A DNA stretch of 64,000 nt, taken from assembly GCF_900107975.1 (NCBI RefSeq), contig NZ_FNVF01000007.1, forward strand, positions 98,085 through 162,084. Reading direction: 5' to 3'. Below, piece after piece: positions 37,095-46,318 of this stretch. How positions within the stretch are numbered: position 1 is the stretch's first letter; each line of letters opens with the position of its first letter. Origin of the DNA: Paenibacillus sp. UNC499MF (GTDB taxonomy: Bacteria; Bacillota; Bacilli; Paenibacillales; NBRC-103111). The position numbers and the translations under genes are program-made. The notes under the pieces were generated by a model. That model searched no databases. It saw nothing but the letters and a program-made list of their open reading frames with translations, and had not been told where the DNA came from.

Positions 37095-38486
37095 ATGAAC
37101 ATGAAAGTCAATCTATGGAGCAACAAGTGGAGCCGCAAGATGGCGGCGGGTGTATTAGGAGTTACGATGCTGCTTGGAGGAACCAATCTAACCGTAAGGG
37201 CAGAGCAGCCTGCCGTCCCGACCCCGTCGATCAGCACGTGGTCCCTCTCTACTCTTAACGAGGGAGAGAAATACGGCATTTATCCGATGGGCTGGTATTA
37301 TGACGGTAAATTTCAGCAAGCGATTGATGAGACAAAATTCAAATCGTTAATTAAAAGCACGGCGGCCAAGCTGGATGGGCTCGGTTTCAGTAAAAAAGAC
37401 ATGCCTCTTCCGGCATCGGAAAATAAAGTGATCACGAGAGACACGGTTATGCGCGCGATGCACGGGCTGCTGGCCCGTTACGAGCTGCCGGCCGCTTTCG
37501 GGATCGAGTCTTCTTCTCCGATTGAGTACCTTCAGCAGAAGGGTATCGTACAGGGATCAAACGAAGGATTGGAGCTCGATCAGCCTTGTACGGCCGAACA
37601 AGCCGCCGTGCTCGCCTCGAGATTGGTGGAATTCAGTTACGATACGGCCGGACAGGGAGCGAAGGGCGTATTCTGGAAGGTGAAGCACAACAATAACACC
37701 CTGTACCTGCTTGGGTCGGTCCACCTGGGAATCCCCGAGATGTATCCGCTCCAGAAAAACATTAAGGAAGCATTCGCAGCCTCGGACGATCTGTGGGTGG
37801 AAGCCGATACGTTGTCCGGCGATATGAGCTATTTCACCAATCTGATGACGTATGACGACGGTACGAAGATCCAGGATCACGTGTCGAAGGAAACGTATGA
37901 GAAATTGCAAAAAGTACTTAAGAAAATGGAGCTTCCGGAGCAGGCGCTCGACGCATACAAGCCCTTTGCGGTCTCCAGCAACTTATCGATGCTTTCTTTG
38001 TTCGAGAACTCCGATCAAATTGCCCCGGCATCGGCAGCCGGAATTGATCACTATTTTCTCACTAAAGCGCTGTTGACGGGTAAACCGGTCCATGAGCTGG
38101 AAGGAATCAAGCTGCAAGCGAATGTGTTCAACTCCCTGACTCCCGAAGCCCAGGAGAAAGATCTGAACAGCCTGCTGGATCAGCTTCTCGCGGACGGAGG
38201 CAAGGAAGGGGCCGCCTCCTTCAAACAGCTTCAACTGGATTGGAGCAAGGGCGATGCGAAAGGCGTTGCGGACGGTCTTGTCCGGGGCGGCTTGATGGAA
38301 GGCGAGCTGAACAAGAAACTGATCGGCGAGCGCGACAAAAACATGGCCAAGAAGATCGCGGATCTTCTGGAGCAAGACGGGGAAAGAACTTCTTTCGTAG
38401 TCGTCGGCTCCGCGCATTATGTGGTGAAGGACATGGTCATCGACCAGTTGAAAGCGAAAGGTTATGACGTACAGCCGGTGAAATAA
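37095..38486 (+). CDS. Secreted TraB/GumN family protein with SLH-like region
   Basis: The product has 463 residues. A signal peptide (about 1-37, ending near TVRAEQP) is followed by a segment resembling S-layer homology motifs (ITRDTVMRAMHGLL and CTAEQAAVLASRLVEF, about 112-180). The TraB/GumN domain comes next, with LYLLGSVHLGIPEM (near 204), LWVEAD (near 234), and the closing SFVVVGSAHYVVKD (near 433). The two GSxH motifs may bind metal, as proposed for TIKI-type proteases of this fold. AGGAGG is 5 bp before the ATG. Single-gene unit; probably acts at the cell surface. Confidence 0.85.
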   Translation: MNMKVNLWSNKWSRKMAAGVLGVTMLLGGTNLTVRAEQPAVPTPSISTWSLSTLNEGEKYGIYPMGWYYDGKFQQAIDETKFKSLIKSTAAKLDGLGFSKKDMPLPASENKVITRDTVMRAMHGLLARYELPAAFGIESSSPIEYLQQKGIVQGSNEGLELDQPCTAEQAAVLASRLVEFSYDTAGQGAKGVFWKVKHNNNTLYLLGSVHLGIPEMYPLQKNIKEAFAASDDLWVEADTLSGDMSYFTNLMTYDDGTKIQDHVSKETYEKLQKVLKKMELPEQALDAYKPFAVSSNLSMLSLFENSDQIAPASAAGIDHYFLTKALLTGKPVHELEGIKLQANVFNSLTPEAQEKDLNSLLDQLLADGGKEGAASFKQLQLDWSKGDAKGVADGLVRGGLMEGELNKKLIGERDKNMAKKIADLLEQDGERTSFVVVGSAHYVVKDMVIDQLKAKGYDVQPVK

Positions 38487-38663
38487 GCGGAACTCCTAAC
38501 CGTAAAACGACATGAGTATGGGCATGGCAGCAGGCTTCTTTCAAATAGCATGGGGATGAATTTCATTCATGGCTTGCTGACGGGGATCGGATTGTTCTAA
38601 CGGATTCCGGCTTGTATAAGTTGGGAGTCGTAAGGTCGTAATCTGTCTTCCTATAAAAGAAAC

Positions 38664-38699
38664 AAAGAAACCGGGCGGCAGCTGCTGTCCGGTTTCTTT
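38664..38699. terminator. Bidirectional terminator downstream of the TraB-type gene
   Basis: AAAGAAACCGG and CCGGTTTCTTT form an 11-bp stem with GC-rich inner pairing. It lies between the TraB-type gene (+) and the sensor kinase gene (-). I see nothing else in the roughly 350-bp gap 38487-38834. Confidence 0.82.
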
Positions 38700-38834
38700 G
38701 CTATGTTCATTTTATTTATTTTTTCAAACACAACCATGCGAATTTGGCCCAATCCCGGAAAGTTCAGATAAACGTCAAGCTTTAAAGGTATTTCCGTTCT
38801 TGACGTGCAAATTTACCGTTTGCCTGCGGAACCG

Positions 38835-40130
38835 TCAAGGATGGTTCGTTAAAAAGGGCAGCAAAACCATATTATTAAACTGTTTATGTTTCGTTTCAAT
38901 GGTCATATGACCGCCGTATTTATCGCAGATTCTCGCGATATTGGTTAGGCCGATCCCGTGAAATTCAGGATTCGGTTTTTGGCTGCGCAAAGGGAGGGAT
39001 TCACTCTCCATATGATTCAGGATGTGAATGAGCAGGGCGGACTCGGTCGTATGTATCTTGATCAGGATGTACCTGTCTTCCGCGACCTTTAACTGTTTGG
39101 AAGCTTCAATCGCGTTATCCAGCATATTCCCCATCACCACACATAAATCATAACGGTCAACGGGGATTTTATGTGCACGAAGGTTAAGTCTGGTATCGAT
39201 TCGGATTCCGTTGGCCTGCCCGATATCGAGCGTATTGGTGACAAGGGCATCTATAACGAGATTTCCCGTGTTCACCCGCTGATAAGCTCCTTCGACTTTG
39301 TTTAGAGTCGTTTTAATATGTTCCAACGCCGCCCCCAGTTCATTGCGCTTAATGCATTCTTCGATATACAAAAACTGCTGATTCGTATCGTGAATGATTC
39401 TTTTGATGGATTTAAAGCTGTGAACGACTTTCTCGTAGTTCGCATCCTGATAGTCCATTTGCTGCTGGAGCTGAGCGTTTTCATGCATAAATTTAAAATT
39501 GTCCGTAATTGTATCGAAAATATACACAATCATGACGTTTAAGAAAAGAAAGCCGATGGCGGAAAGGAAGGAATAGAAACTTTTATACGTTAAAATATTC
39601 AGATGATATAAGCTTACAACGGGAATAACCAAAATCAGGGCATAGTAGCGGTAGGGCAGAGAGAAGCTTCTGCGTTTGGCCACGAGCCTTATGATCAGAA
39701 TGACGGCAAACATGATCATGCAGCTCAGAAAAATAAGTTTGGTGTAGGAAATATGATCAAATTGTTTGATAAGGTCCATATTTTCAAAATCAATCGAATC
39801 CAGCGTATATAGTATATAGAAGGAGATCGAACTGGCGAGAGACATCAATACGGCATAAAGCAGTGAAAAAATGAGTTTAATTTTAAATTCTACCTGATAA
39901 GAATGTGCGATAGTAAAAATGACAAGCAAGGATATGATGGAAGATAGAATAGGCGAGAAGGAAGTAAAGATTAAGGTGTAGTCGAGCAGCCCGAAGATAA
40001 GAAAGTAAATAAAACGGTTGTTTTTTCTCGTCGATTTATCGAAGACCGAGTTGAAGAAAAAATTGATTTGAACGGCCATGACTACCACAATGCATAGAAT
40101 GACAGGCAGATTATTTTGTATCATAGGCAT
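38835..40130 (-). CDS. GHKL-type sensor histidine kinase (AgrC-like)
   Basis: The 431-residue product has six or seven N-terminal membrane helices (about 1-215) and then a short coiled coil. The phospho-acceptor motif IIHDTNQQ (near 267) and a GHKL ATPase domain with MGNMLDNAIEAS (N box, near 335) and HGIGLTNIARICDKYGG (G box, near 393) follow. This is the AgrC/ComD class that usually senses peptide signals. The gene overlaps its response regulator by 20 bp. Base composition is distinctly AT-richer than both flanks. No agrB or agrD gene is recognisable nearby. Confidence 0.9.
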   Translation of the reverse strand: MPMIQNNLPVILCIVVVMAVQINFFFNSVFDKSTRKNNRFIYFLIFGLLDYTLIFTSFSPILSSIISLLVIFTIAHSYQVEFKIKLIFSLLYAVLMSLASSISFYILYTLDSIDFENMDLIKQFDHISYTKLIFLSCMIMFAVILIIRLVAKRRSFSLPYRYYALILVIPVVSLYHLNILTYKSFYSFLSAIGFLFLNVMIVYIFDTITDNFKFMHENAQLQQQMDYQDANYEKVVHSFKSIKRIIHDTNQQFLYIEECIKRNELGAALEHIKTTLNKVEGAYQRVNTGNLVIDALVTNTLDIGQANGIRIDTRLNLRAHKIPVDRYDLCVVMGNMLDNAIEASKQLKVAEDRYILIKIHTTESALLIHILNHMESESLPLRSQKPNPEFHGIGLTNIARICDKYGGHMTIETKHKQFNNMVLLPFLTNHP

Positions 40131-40866
40131 CGACCTTCATAATCATAAATTTGGTATATACATCTTTAACCTCTTTAATTTTAGAACGGCCTATGGGTAA
40201 TTCCGACCCGTTGGACATCAGTACAACTCCGGCAGCAAATTTTCTCACATGATGCAGGTTGATGATAATGGACCGGTGGATTTGCAGAAATTTGTGGTCT
40301 TTTAAGGCCAGGGCGTAATCCGAAATGATTCCCTTGCTTTCATACGTTTGATTAACGGTCGTAAAATGAAGCTTGCTTTTGATGGTCAAGCTTTTGGCGG
40401 CTTCAATACTGATGAGGTCATCGTATTTGATAACGACTTCTTCGTAAGCCGATTTGATGATCATAAACTTTTTATCAAGTGCCTGAAAGTATTGGCACAG
40501 CTTGATGATTTTCTCCTCCAGGACAGAGGGGGCGACGGGCTTTATCAAGTACTGGAAGGTTATAACGTCAAAACTCTCCACCATATACTCGGGGTAGCTT
40601 GTCAGAAAAATAATTTGTTCGTCCAGGCGGTTCATCCCTCTTATTCTTGCAGCGGTTCGAATTCCGTTAATCCCGCCCATTTCAACATCCAAGAGTAAAA
40701 TATGAAACGGAGTTTCCTTCCGCTCATAGTAGGATACCAGCTCCTCTCCCGAGCCGAACGATTCGATTTCAAATTCTATGTTGGTCTTGACCGATAAAGT
40801 AATCAGGATGTTTTTAACAAATTCCCGCTGTTTTTCCTCATCGTCGCAAATCGCCACTCTGTACAT
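40111..40866 (-). CDS. LytTR family response regulator (AgrA-like)
   Basis: The product has 251 residues. The receiver domain shows acidic residues in ICDDEE (near 7), phospho-acceptor Asp in LLLDVEMGG (near 59), Ser/Thr in FLTSYPEY and Lys in YLIKPV. The C-terminal LytTR DNA-binding domain (about 140-240) has KFLQIHRSIIINLHHV. Partner of the overlapping sensor kinase. GAGGGGTG precedes the ATG. LytTR proteins bind paired direct repeats upstream of targets; none is obvious here. Confidence 0.92.
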   Translation of the reverse strand: MYRVAICDDEEKQREFVKNILITLSVKTNIEFEIESFGSGEELVSYYERKETPFHILLLDVEMGGINGIRTAARIRGMNRLDEQIIFLTSYPEYMVESFDVITFQYLIKPVAPSVLEEKIIKLCQYFQALDKKFMIIKSAYEEVVIKYDDLISIEAAKSLTIKSKLHFTTVNQTYESKGIISDYALALKDHKFLQIHRSIIINLHHVRKFAAGVVLMSNGSELPIGRSKIKEVKDVYTKFMIMKVDAYDTK

Positions 40867-41360
40867 AAGACACCCCTCAGTTCCGTTCCATTATTTGGGA
40901 CCCCATCTAAGCATCATATAATTTTTTGTGTTTGCATAGTTCATTTTCGGATGAAATGCATTTTTGAATCCCTCAAATCACTTCGTAAGCCTGCGGAAAA
41001 AAATACAGCCGGAACCAGCTTCGTCAGCGAGTAAGCGGAAAGCCCCTCAGGCAAACGAAACAGGCTCACAAGGTGGCTTGAAATGTTAACTATAATGTTA
41101 TTTTCTTCATAGCTATTCTTAATATTTAAGTTACAAATCGTTAAGAAGAGGAAGCTAACATGAAAGAAACGGAGAAAACTGCCGCTTCACGGAGTCTTCT
41201 ATACAGTTTGGGCCAAAGCGGAGGAAGCCGTTGGTTGAGGGGGATTTAAACGAAAGACGAGCCCGGCAAAAACGCCGCCGTTTCCATCGGATATGCGGAC
41301 GGTATGCCGGGAGGCTTTCGAAGAACGGCGGAACGGTTCTCCTAAGAGGGCGGCAGCCGC
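40867..41360. other. AT-rich intergenic region with one short open frame
   Basis: This roughly 490-bp region between the response regulator (-) and the carboxypeptidase (-) has a TATAAT at 41091-41096 without a good -35, two AATGTTA direct repeats at about 41082 and 41095, and a 29-codon open frame at 41160. I see no other gene. Confidence 0.5.
41160..41249 (+). CDS. Possible 29-residue peptide gene
   Basis: ATG 41160 is preceded by AGAGGAAG at a workable distance and downstream of an AT-rich promoter-like region. The predicted product (MKETEKTAASRSLLYSLGQS, then nine more residues) is short and basic. It is divergent from the AgrC/AgrA-like pair, a place where a peptide signal could be encoded, but there is no leader, Cys or processing motif. 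It may be chance. Confidence 0.25.
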   Translation: MKETEKTAASRSLLYSLGQSGGSRWLRGI

Positions 41361-42317
41361 CTATCCGTTCTCCGCATACGCGAGCAGGAAGCGGGTATCC
41401 GTGTAGACGCCGCCCGAGCTCGAATGAAGCACGACGCCGATCACCTTCTTTCCGTTCAAGACGGCCGAGGATACGAGACAATAGCCGGCCTCGTCGGTAA
41501 AGCCGGTCTTCACCCCGTTCACCCCCTGGATATAAAATTCGCTTTCTATCTGAAGAAGCTGATTGCGGTTCACGTAAGTCCGGGAACCGGACGATACGGT
41601 GACGGCCTGCTTAGGCTCACTGACGATGGAGCTGAACGTTTTGTTTTTCATGGCTTCGCGGCCCAATAGAGCCATATCGCCCGCAGTCGTGTAATGATCG
41701 GGATCGTGCAGTCCGTGCGGATTTGTAAAATGGCTCTTTTTGGCGCCGAGCTTGGAAGCCTTCGCGTTCATCAGCCCGGCAAAATAATCGATGCTCTGCT
41801 GAGCGGAGAGCTTCCGGCCCTTGTCCTTCTCCGCAATATAACGGGCGACCGTTCTGGCGGCGTCATTGCCTGAGGGCAGCATCATGGCAACGATCAAGTC
41901 CCGGAGCGTCAGGCTCTGGCCTTCCTGCAATCCCGCCGTGCTTTCTCCCTTCGTCTTCAAGCGGATTTCGTCACCGACCGTGATCCGGTCTTGTAAGCCG
42001 CCTTTTTCAAGCGCAACCAACGCCGTTACGATTTTGGTCGTGCTTGCCGGATAGAGGCGAAGGTCTTTATTTTTCTTGAACAAAAAAGTTCCGGTTTCCG
42101 CATCCATCAGGACGGCGGCTTCCCCCTCTATCGATTCATTAAAAGGCTGCTCCTTATCCGATTTGCCGGAAGCCGGCTGTAATGCAGCGGGCTCGGATGC
42201 AGCCGAATCAGGTACGGGCAAGGCCTCGCGGTGCCGGGTAAGAGTCAGGGTATTCCAGGCTATGAGCAGTACAACTGCGGCGGTAATTCCACCCAGTAGG
42301 ATCGTTTTCAAATTCAT
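41361..42317 (-). CDS. D-alanyl-D-alanine carboxypeptidase, S11 family
   Basis: The 318-residue protein has an N-terminal membrane anchor (about 5-26) and a penicillin-binding transpeptidase-like fold. The three active-site motifs are visible: SxxK in YPASTTKIVT (near 90), SxN in MLPSGNDAA (near 147) and KTG in NGVKTGFTDEAG (near 266). It trims the terminal D-Ala from peptidoglycan stem peptides outside the membrane. GAGAGGAG precedes the ATG. It is divergent from a VanR/VanS-like pair that may control it. Confidence 0.93.
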   Translation of the reverse strand: MNLKTILLGGITAAVVLLIAWNTLTLTRHREALPVPDSAASEPAALQPASGKSDKEQPFNESIEGEAAVLMDAETGTFLFKKNKDLRLYPASTTKIVTALVALEKGGLQDRITVGDEIRLKTKGESTAGLQEGQSLTLRDLIVAMMLPSGNDAARTVARYIAEKDKGRKLSAQQSIDYFAGLMNAKASKLGAKKSHFTNPHGLHDPDHYTTAGDMALLGREAMKNKTFSSIVSEPKQAVTVSSGSRTYVNRNQLLQIESEFYIQGVNGVKTGFTDEAGYCLVSSAVLNGKKVIGVVLHSSSGGVYTDTRFLLAYAENG

Positions 42318-42564
42318 AAGGATGTTTCTCCTCTCAATTGTTGCGAGGCTTCAGCTGTCTACTAGTATGGGGCCTAAATTTTAATTTCTTCCTAAGAAAA
42401 ACTTTCAAAATAGTTACAATTCTCTCCGAAAGCTTCCGTTGTGCTTAGACTGTCTAGGTTTACTGGTAAAAATAGGTATTACGGTCGGCGGGATTGCTCA
42501 AGAAAGCCCGGTTGAAATCGATTTGCCGCTTATCAAACGTTGAATGGATACGGGAGTGGATCGC

Positions 42565-43260
42565 ATGAAGCGCATTACCATACTGATAGCCGATGATGAA
42601 GTAGAAATTGCGGATTTAATAGACATGCATCTGAGAAAAGAAGGGTATGACTGCCTCAAAGTACATAACGGACAGGACGCCCTGCAGGCCGTTCAGGCCC
42701 ACTCGGTAGATTTGGCGATTCTGGACATCATGATGCCGAAAATGGACGGGTATGAGGTGACTCATCAAATCCGGGAGAAACACAATATGCCGATCCTTTT
42801 TTTGAGCGCCAAGACAACGGATCTCGATAAAATTTCGGGTCTCGTAAGAGGCGCGGACGACTATATCACGAAACCGTTTAACCCGATGGAGCTGGTCGCC
42901 CGCGTGAATGCCCATCTGCGCCGGTTTCTGCAGCTGAATCAGGCGGCCGCCGCCGACAAGCCGATCCTGGAGACGGGAGGCTTGGTTATATACCCGGAGC
43001 AGCGTACCGTCAGCTTGTACGGAAATCCGGTCGAATTGACCCCGAAGGAATTCGATATTTTGTATCTTCTGGCGAAATACCCGAAGAAGGTGTTCAGCGT
43101 GGAAAACATATTCCAGCAGGTATGGGGAGGCGCGTACTATGAAGGCGGGAATACGGTCATGGTCCATATCCGCACCCTCCGCAAAAAGCTCGGGGAAGAT
43201 GTAAACAAGAACAAACTGATCAAAACCATCTGGGGAGTAGGGTACACGTTCAATGCCTAA
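42565..43260 (+). CDS. OmpR/VanR-type response regulator
   Basis: The 231-residue product has a receiver domain (IADDEVEI; phospho-Asp in LAILDIMMPKMDG; Lys in YITKPF) and a C-terminal winged helix (LTPKEFDILYLLAKYPKKVF, then IRTLRKKLGED and KTIWGVGYTF). ATG 42565 is preferred because GGGAG is 8 bp upstream; an in-frame ATG 42544 lacks a site. It overlaps the kinase gene by 8 bp. Gene order and sequence resemble VanR/VanS-type envelope-stress systems. Confidence 0.94.
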   Translation: MKRITILIADDEVEIADLIDMHLRKEGYDCLKVHNGQDALQAVQAHSVDLAILDIMMPKMDGYEVTHQIREKHNMPILFLSAKTTDLDKISGLVRGADDYITKPFNPMELVARVNAHLRRFLQLNQAAAADKPILETGGLVIYPEQRTVSLYGNPVELTPKEFDILYLLAKYPKKVFSVENIFQQVWGGAYYEGGNTVMVHIRTLRKKLGEDVNKNKLIKTIWGVGYTFNA

Positions 43261-44386
43261 TATGCTGCGGAGTTTCCGGACCAAAATGATACTGCTGCTC
43301 GGCGTAAGCATGCTTCTGGCCGGCCTTATTACTTATCTGATCTATAAAGCTCTTCAAATCTATTATCGTACCCGGGTCAAGTTTGAAGACCCGCTCGCTT
43401 ATTTCCGCCTGTTTCTGCACAAGATCGGGGATATCAACTTTTTTCTGCTGTTTTTTATCCCGATGGCGATCTTGTTTTTCTTCTTCTTTACGCGGTCGTA
43501 TGCGGTCTATTTCCGGGAAATATCGGACGGTATCCACCGGCTTGCGGGCGGCGACTTCAATAGCCGGGTTCATGTGGCTTCCAACGACGAATTCGGAGAC
43601 ATCGCCAAGGACATTAACCTTGCAAGCGAGAAGCTGCAGGAAGCCGTGAACCGGGGGGATTTTGCGGAAAGCAGCAAAGATCAGCTTGTGCTCAATCTGG
43701 CGCACGATTTGCGTACGCCGCTTACTTCCGTGCTGGGCTATCTGGATTTTATACTGCGGGACAAGGAGTTGTCTCCCGAGCAGGTCAGGCATTTTACTCA
43801 GATCGCGTTCACCAAGTCGCAGAGACTGGAGAAGCTTGTGGACGAACTGTTTGAAATTACCCGGATGAATTACGGCATGCTCAAGGTCGAGAGAAACCGG
43901 ATCGATCTCGGCGAGCTGCTTATCCAGCTTAACGAGGAATTGTACCCTATGTTCGAGAAAAATCAGCTCGCGCTGAGATTAAATGCGGATCAGCCCCTTC
44001 ATATATGGGGGGACGGGGAGCTTCTTGCGCGCGTGTTCGAAAATCTTCTGACGAACGCGATCCGCTACGGCGGCGACGGCCGGTATGTCGACATTATCGC
44101 GGCATCCGAAGGAGATGAAGCGGTCGTTCAAGTCATCAATTACGGGGACAGCATTCCGCCGGAGGAGCTGCCGCGTATTTTCGATATGTTTTATACGGCG
44201 GATGAGGCCCGCAGCCACCGGACGGGAAGTACCGGACTCGGCCTGTTCATTACGAAGAATATTGTGGAGCGTCATAACGGCACGGTAACGGTGCAGAGCA
44301 ATCCCGTCCGGACGCTGTTCGAGGTGCGGCTGCCGCAAAATGAACCGGAACACGAAGACGCGGCCCCCTTTGAGCAAACGATTTAA
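43253..44386 (+). CDS. VanS-like sensor histidine kinase
   Basis: The product has 377 residues. Two membrane helices (about 12-32 and 62-82) flank a short extracytoplasmic loop. A HAMP domain (about 85-135), HisKA with NLAHDLRTPLTSV (near 150) and a HATPase with NLLTNAIRYGG (near 265), RIFDMFYT and TGSTGLGLFITKNIVERHNG follow. The short external loop fits membrane-embedded or intramembrane sensing. Translationally coupled to the response regulator. Confidence 0.93.
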   Translation: MPNMLRSFRTKMILLLGVSMLLAGLITYLIYKALQIYYRTRVKFEDPLAYFRLFLHKIGDINFFLLFFIPMAILFFFFFTRSYAVYFREISDGIHRLAGGDFNSRVHVASNDEFGDIAKDINLASEKLQEAVNRGDFAESSKDQLVLNLAHDLRTPLTSVLGYLDFILRDKELSPEQVRHFTQIAFTKSQRLEKLVDELFEITRMNYGMLKVERNRIDLGELLIQLNEELYPMFEKNQLALRLNADQPLHIWGDGELLARVFENLLTNAIRYGGDGRYVDIIAASEGDEAVVQVINYGDSIPPEELPRIFDMFYTADEARSHRTGSTGLGLFITKNIVERHNGTVTVQSNPVRTLFEVRLPQNEPEHEDAAPFEQTI

Positions 44387-44495
44387 GAAAAATTTTAATT
44401 TTACCCTACTTGTTCTTTAAAGTTTTTGTCCTATTCTGGGAACTGGCGGGGACAATCTCCGCTTATCCGAAAAACAGGAAAGGACCGGTCCAAGT

Positions 44496-44543
44496 ATGAA
44501 ACCACGACAGTTCGTGTACCAGGTGGAAGCCGCGGATGTTTAG
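44496..44543 (+). CDS. Possible 15-residue leader peptide overlapping the permease start
   Basis: ATG 44496 follows AGGAAAGG by 11 bp and encodes MKPRQFVYQVEAADV, ending with TAG at 44541-44543. The start codon of the permease gene (44536) lies inside the last codons, an arrangement suited to translational coupling. It could also be chance. Confidence 0.3.
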   Translation: MKPRQFVYQVEAADV

Positions 44544-45402
44544 ACGCGTCCGCTCGGATAAGGCGGCCGTTCTGATGTTCCTGGCGCCGAGCGCGTTGGG
44601 ATTTATGATGTTCTATCTCATCCCGTTTGCCATAGGCGTGTATGATTCATTCGTGGAAAGTACGGCCGACCGCCGGTTCGTCGGTTTCGAGCATTACCGC
44701 GAGCTTCTAGCGAGTGAATCGTTCCTCAAGGCTGCCCGGAATACCGCTTCTTTTACGCTGGTCAGTGTTCCGCTGATGATTCTTTTGTCGCTAAGCCTGG
44801 CGATGCTGCTTAATCAGAACCTGTATATCCGGAAATGGCTCCGGACCGCGTTCGTGCTGCCGCTTGCCGTTCCCGCGGCTTCGATCATTCTCGTATGGCA
44901 GATTCTGCTGGACTGGAACGGATCGGTTAACGCCTGGCTGAGCCATTTCCACTGGGCGCGTGTGGATTGGATGAAGACCGATGCCGCCCGGAGCGTCGTG
45001 ATCGCCGTCTATCTGTGGAAGAATATCGGGTATAACATTATTTTGTTCCTGGCGGGGCTTCAGCAAATCCCCCATGACTATTACGAGACGGCCAGAATCG
45101 AAGGAGCGGGCCAGTTGCGCCAATTCCGCAGCATTACGCTGGTCTACTTAACCTCGACGCTGTTTTTCGTCACGATCATGTCCGTCATCAATTCATTCAA
45201 GGTGTTCCGAGAAACGTACCTGATAGCGGGAGATTATCCGCAAGACAGCATCTATATGCTGCAGCACTATATGAACAACATGTTCATGTCCCTGGATGTT
45301 CCCAAGCTGACGGCAGCGGCCACACTGATGACGGGCTGTATTTTGCTTCTGGTTTTAGTACTTTTTGCGCTGGAACGCCGTTTCCGGAGTTTTCTTGAAT
45401 AG
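44536..45402 (+). CDS. ABC sugar importer permease, MalF-type
   Basis: The 288-residue product has six membrane helices and the EAA motif (YYETARIEGAGQLRQFRSIT, near 190) that docks the ATPase. It opens with SDKAAVLMFLAPSALGFMMFY, typical of carbohydrate uptake (CUT1) permeases. AGGTGG lies 9 bp upstream. It pairs with the next permease and the lipoprotein at 47547; no ATPase is encoded, so a shared MsmX-like ATPase is expected. Confidence 0.9.
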   Translation: MFRRVRSDKAAVLMFLAPSALGFMMFYLIPFAIGVYDSFVESTADRRFVGFEHYRELLASESFLKAARNTASFTLVSVPLMILLSLSLAMLLNQNLYIRKWLRTAFVLPLAVPAASIILVWQILLDWNGSVNAWLSHFHWARVDWMKTDAARSVVIAVYLWKNIGYNIILFLAGLQQIPHDYYETARIEGAGQLRQFRSITLVYLTSTLFFVTIMSVINSFKVFRETYLIAGDYPQDSIYMLQHYMNNMFMSLDVPKLTAAATLMTGCILLLVLVLFALERRFRSFLE

Positions 45403-45415
45403 CGGGGGAAGACCA

Positions 45416-46291
45416 TTGCAACTGTTCAAGCTGTTGAAAAAAGGGACGATAACGGCCATGCTGGCGGTTATCGCGGGAATCCTCCTGGCACCGGTCGTGA
45501 TAACTTTCACAAACTCTCTCATGACCGAGCGGGAAATCGGGATCAACTACGGGCTCATCGGCCAGATGACCGAAGCCGGTTTGGGAGCGGACGCCTTCGT
45601 TAATCTGAAGCTGCTGCCCGATCTGGTTACGCTGGAACAGTACGGCGAAGTGCTGATTCATAGTCCGAGATTTATGAGGATGTTCTGGAACTCGGTCTTC
45701 CTGGTAGTTCCCATCATCGTGGGGCAGACGGCCGTAGCCGCACTGGCTGCGTACGCGTTCTCCAAGCTGCGTTTCCGCGGCCGGGAGCCCCTGTTTCTCA
45801 TTTATGTCCTGACGATGCTCATGCCGTTCCAGGTGACGCTCGTGCCTAATTACATCATGGCGGATAAACTGGGGCTGCTCCATAGTCCCGGAGCCATCAT
45901 ACTGCCCGGAGTTTTCGCCGCTTTCGGCGTCTTCATGCTCCGGCAGTACATGCTGCACATCCCGTACACTTATATCGAAGCGGCCAAGATAGACGGAGCC
46001 GGGCATTGGCGGATTTTCTCCACGATTATTATCCCGATGGTTAAACCGGGAATATCCGCTTTAGTGGTGCTGTTGTTCGTCGATTATTGGAACATGGTGG
46101 AGCAGCCGCTTATTTTTCTGGACGATCCGTTCAAGCAGCCGCTCTCCGTTTACTTATCCAGGGTGAATCAAGGGGAGAGAGGGATCGCTTTCGCCGCATC
46201 CATGCTTTATATGACACCGATGGTGCTGCTGTTTCTGTACGCGGAAACGAATTTTATCGAAGGCATTCAATTGTCCGGCATCAAAGGGTAG
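45416..46291 (+). CDS. ABC sugar importer permease, MalG-type
   Basis: The 291-residue product has six membrane helices with a CUT1 EAA motif (YIEAAKIDGAGHWRIFSTII, near 195). TTG 45416 is chosen as start because GGGGGAAG lies 6 bp upstream; the frame extends into the previous gene without a site. A longer-than-usual extracytoplasmic loop after helix 1 (about 35-80) contains EREIGINYGLIGQMTEAG. Second permease of the unit; 13 bp after the first. Confidence 0.9.
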   Translation: MQLFKLLKKGTITAMLAVIAGILLAPVVITFTNSLMTEREIGINYGLIGQMTEAGLGADAFVNLKLLPDLVTLEQYGEVLIHSPRFMRMFWNSVFLVVPIIVGQTAVAALAAYAFSKLRFRGREPLFLIYVLTMLMPFQVTLVPNYIMADKLGLLHSPGAIILPGVFAAFGVFMLRQYMLHIPYTYIEAAKIDGAGHWRIFSTIIIPMVKPGISALVVLLFVDYWNMVEQPLIFLDDPFKQPLSVYLSRVNQGERGIAFAASMLYMTPMVLLFLYAETNFIEGIQLSGIKG

Positions 46292-46318
46292 CTTCTGCAA
46301 GGGGAGGAAAGCTCGGGA

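Noticed and set aside
38835-41249. Complete Agr quorum-sensing system
   Set aside because: No AgrB-like membrane protease or AgrD-like cyclic peptide precursor is visible; only the sensor and regulator are present.
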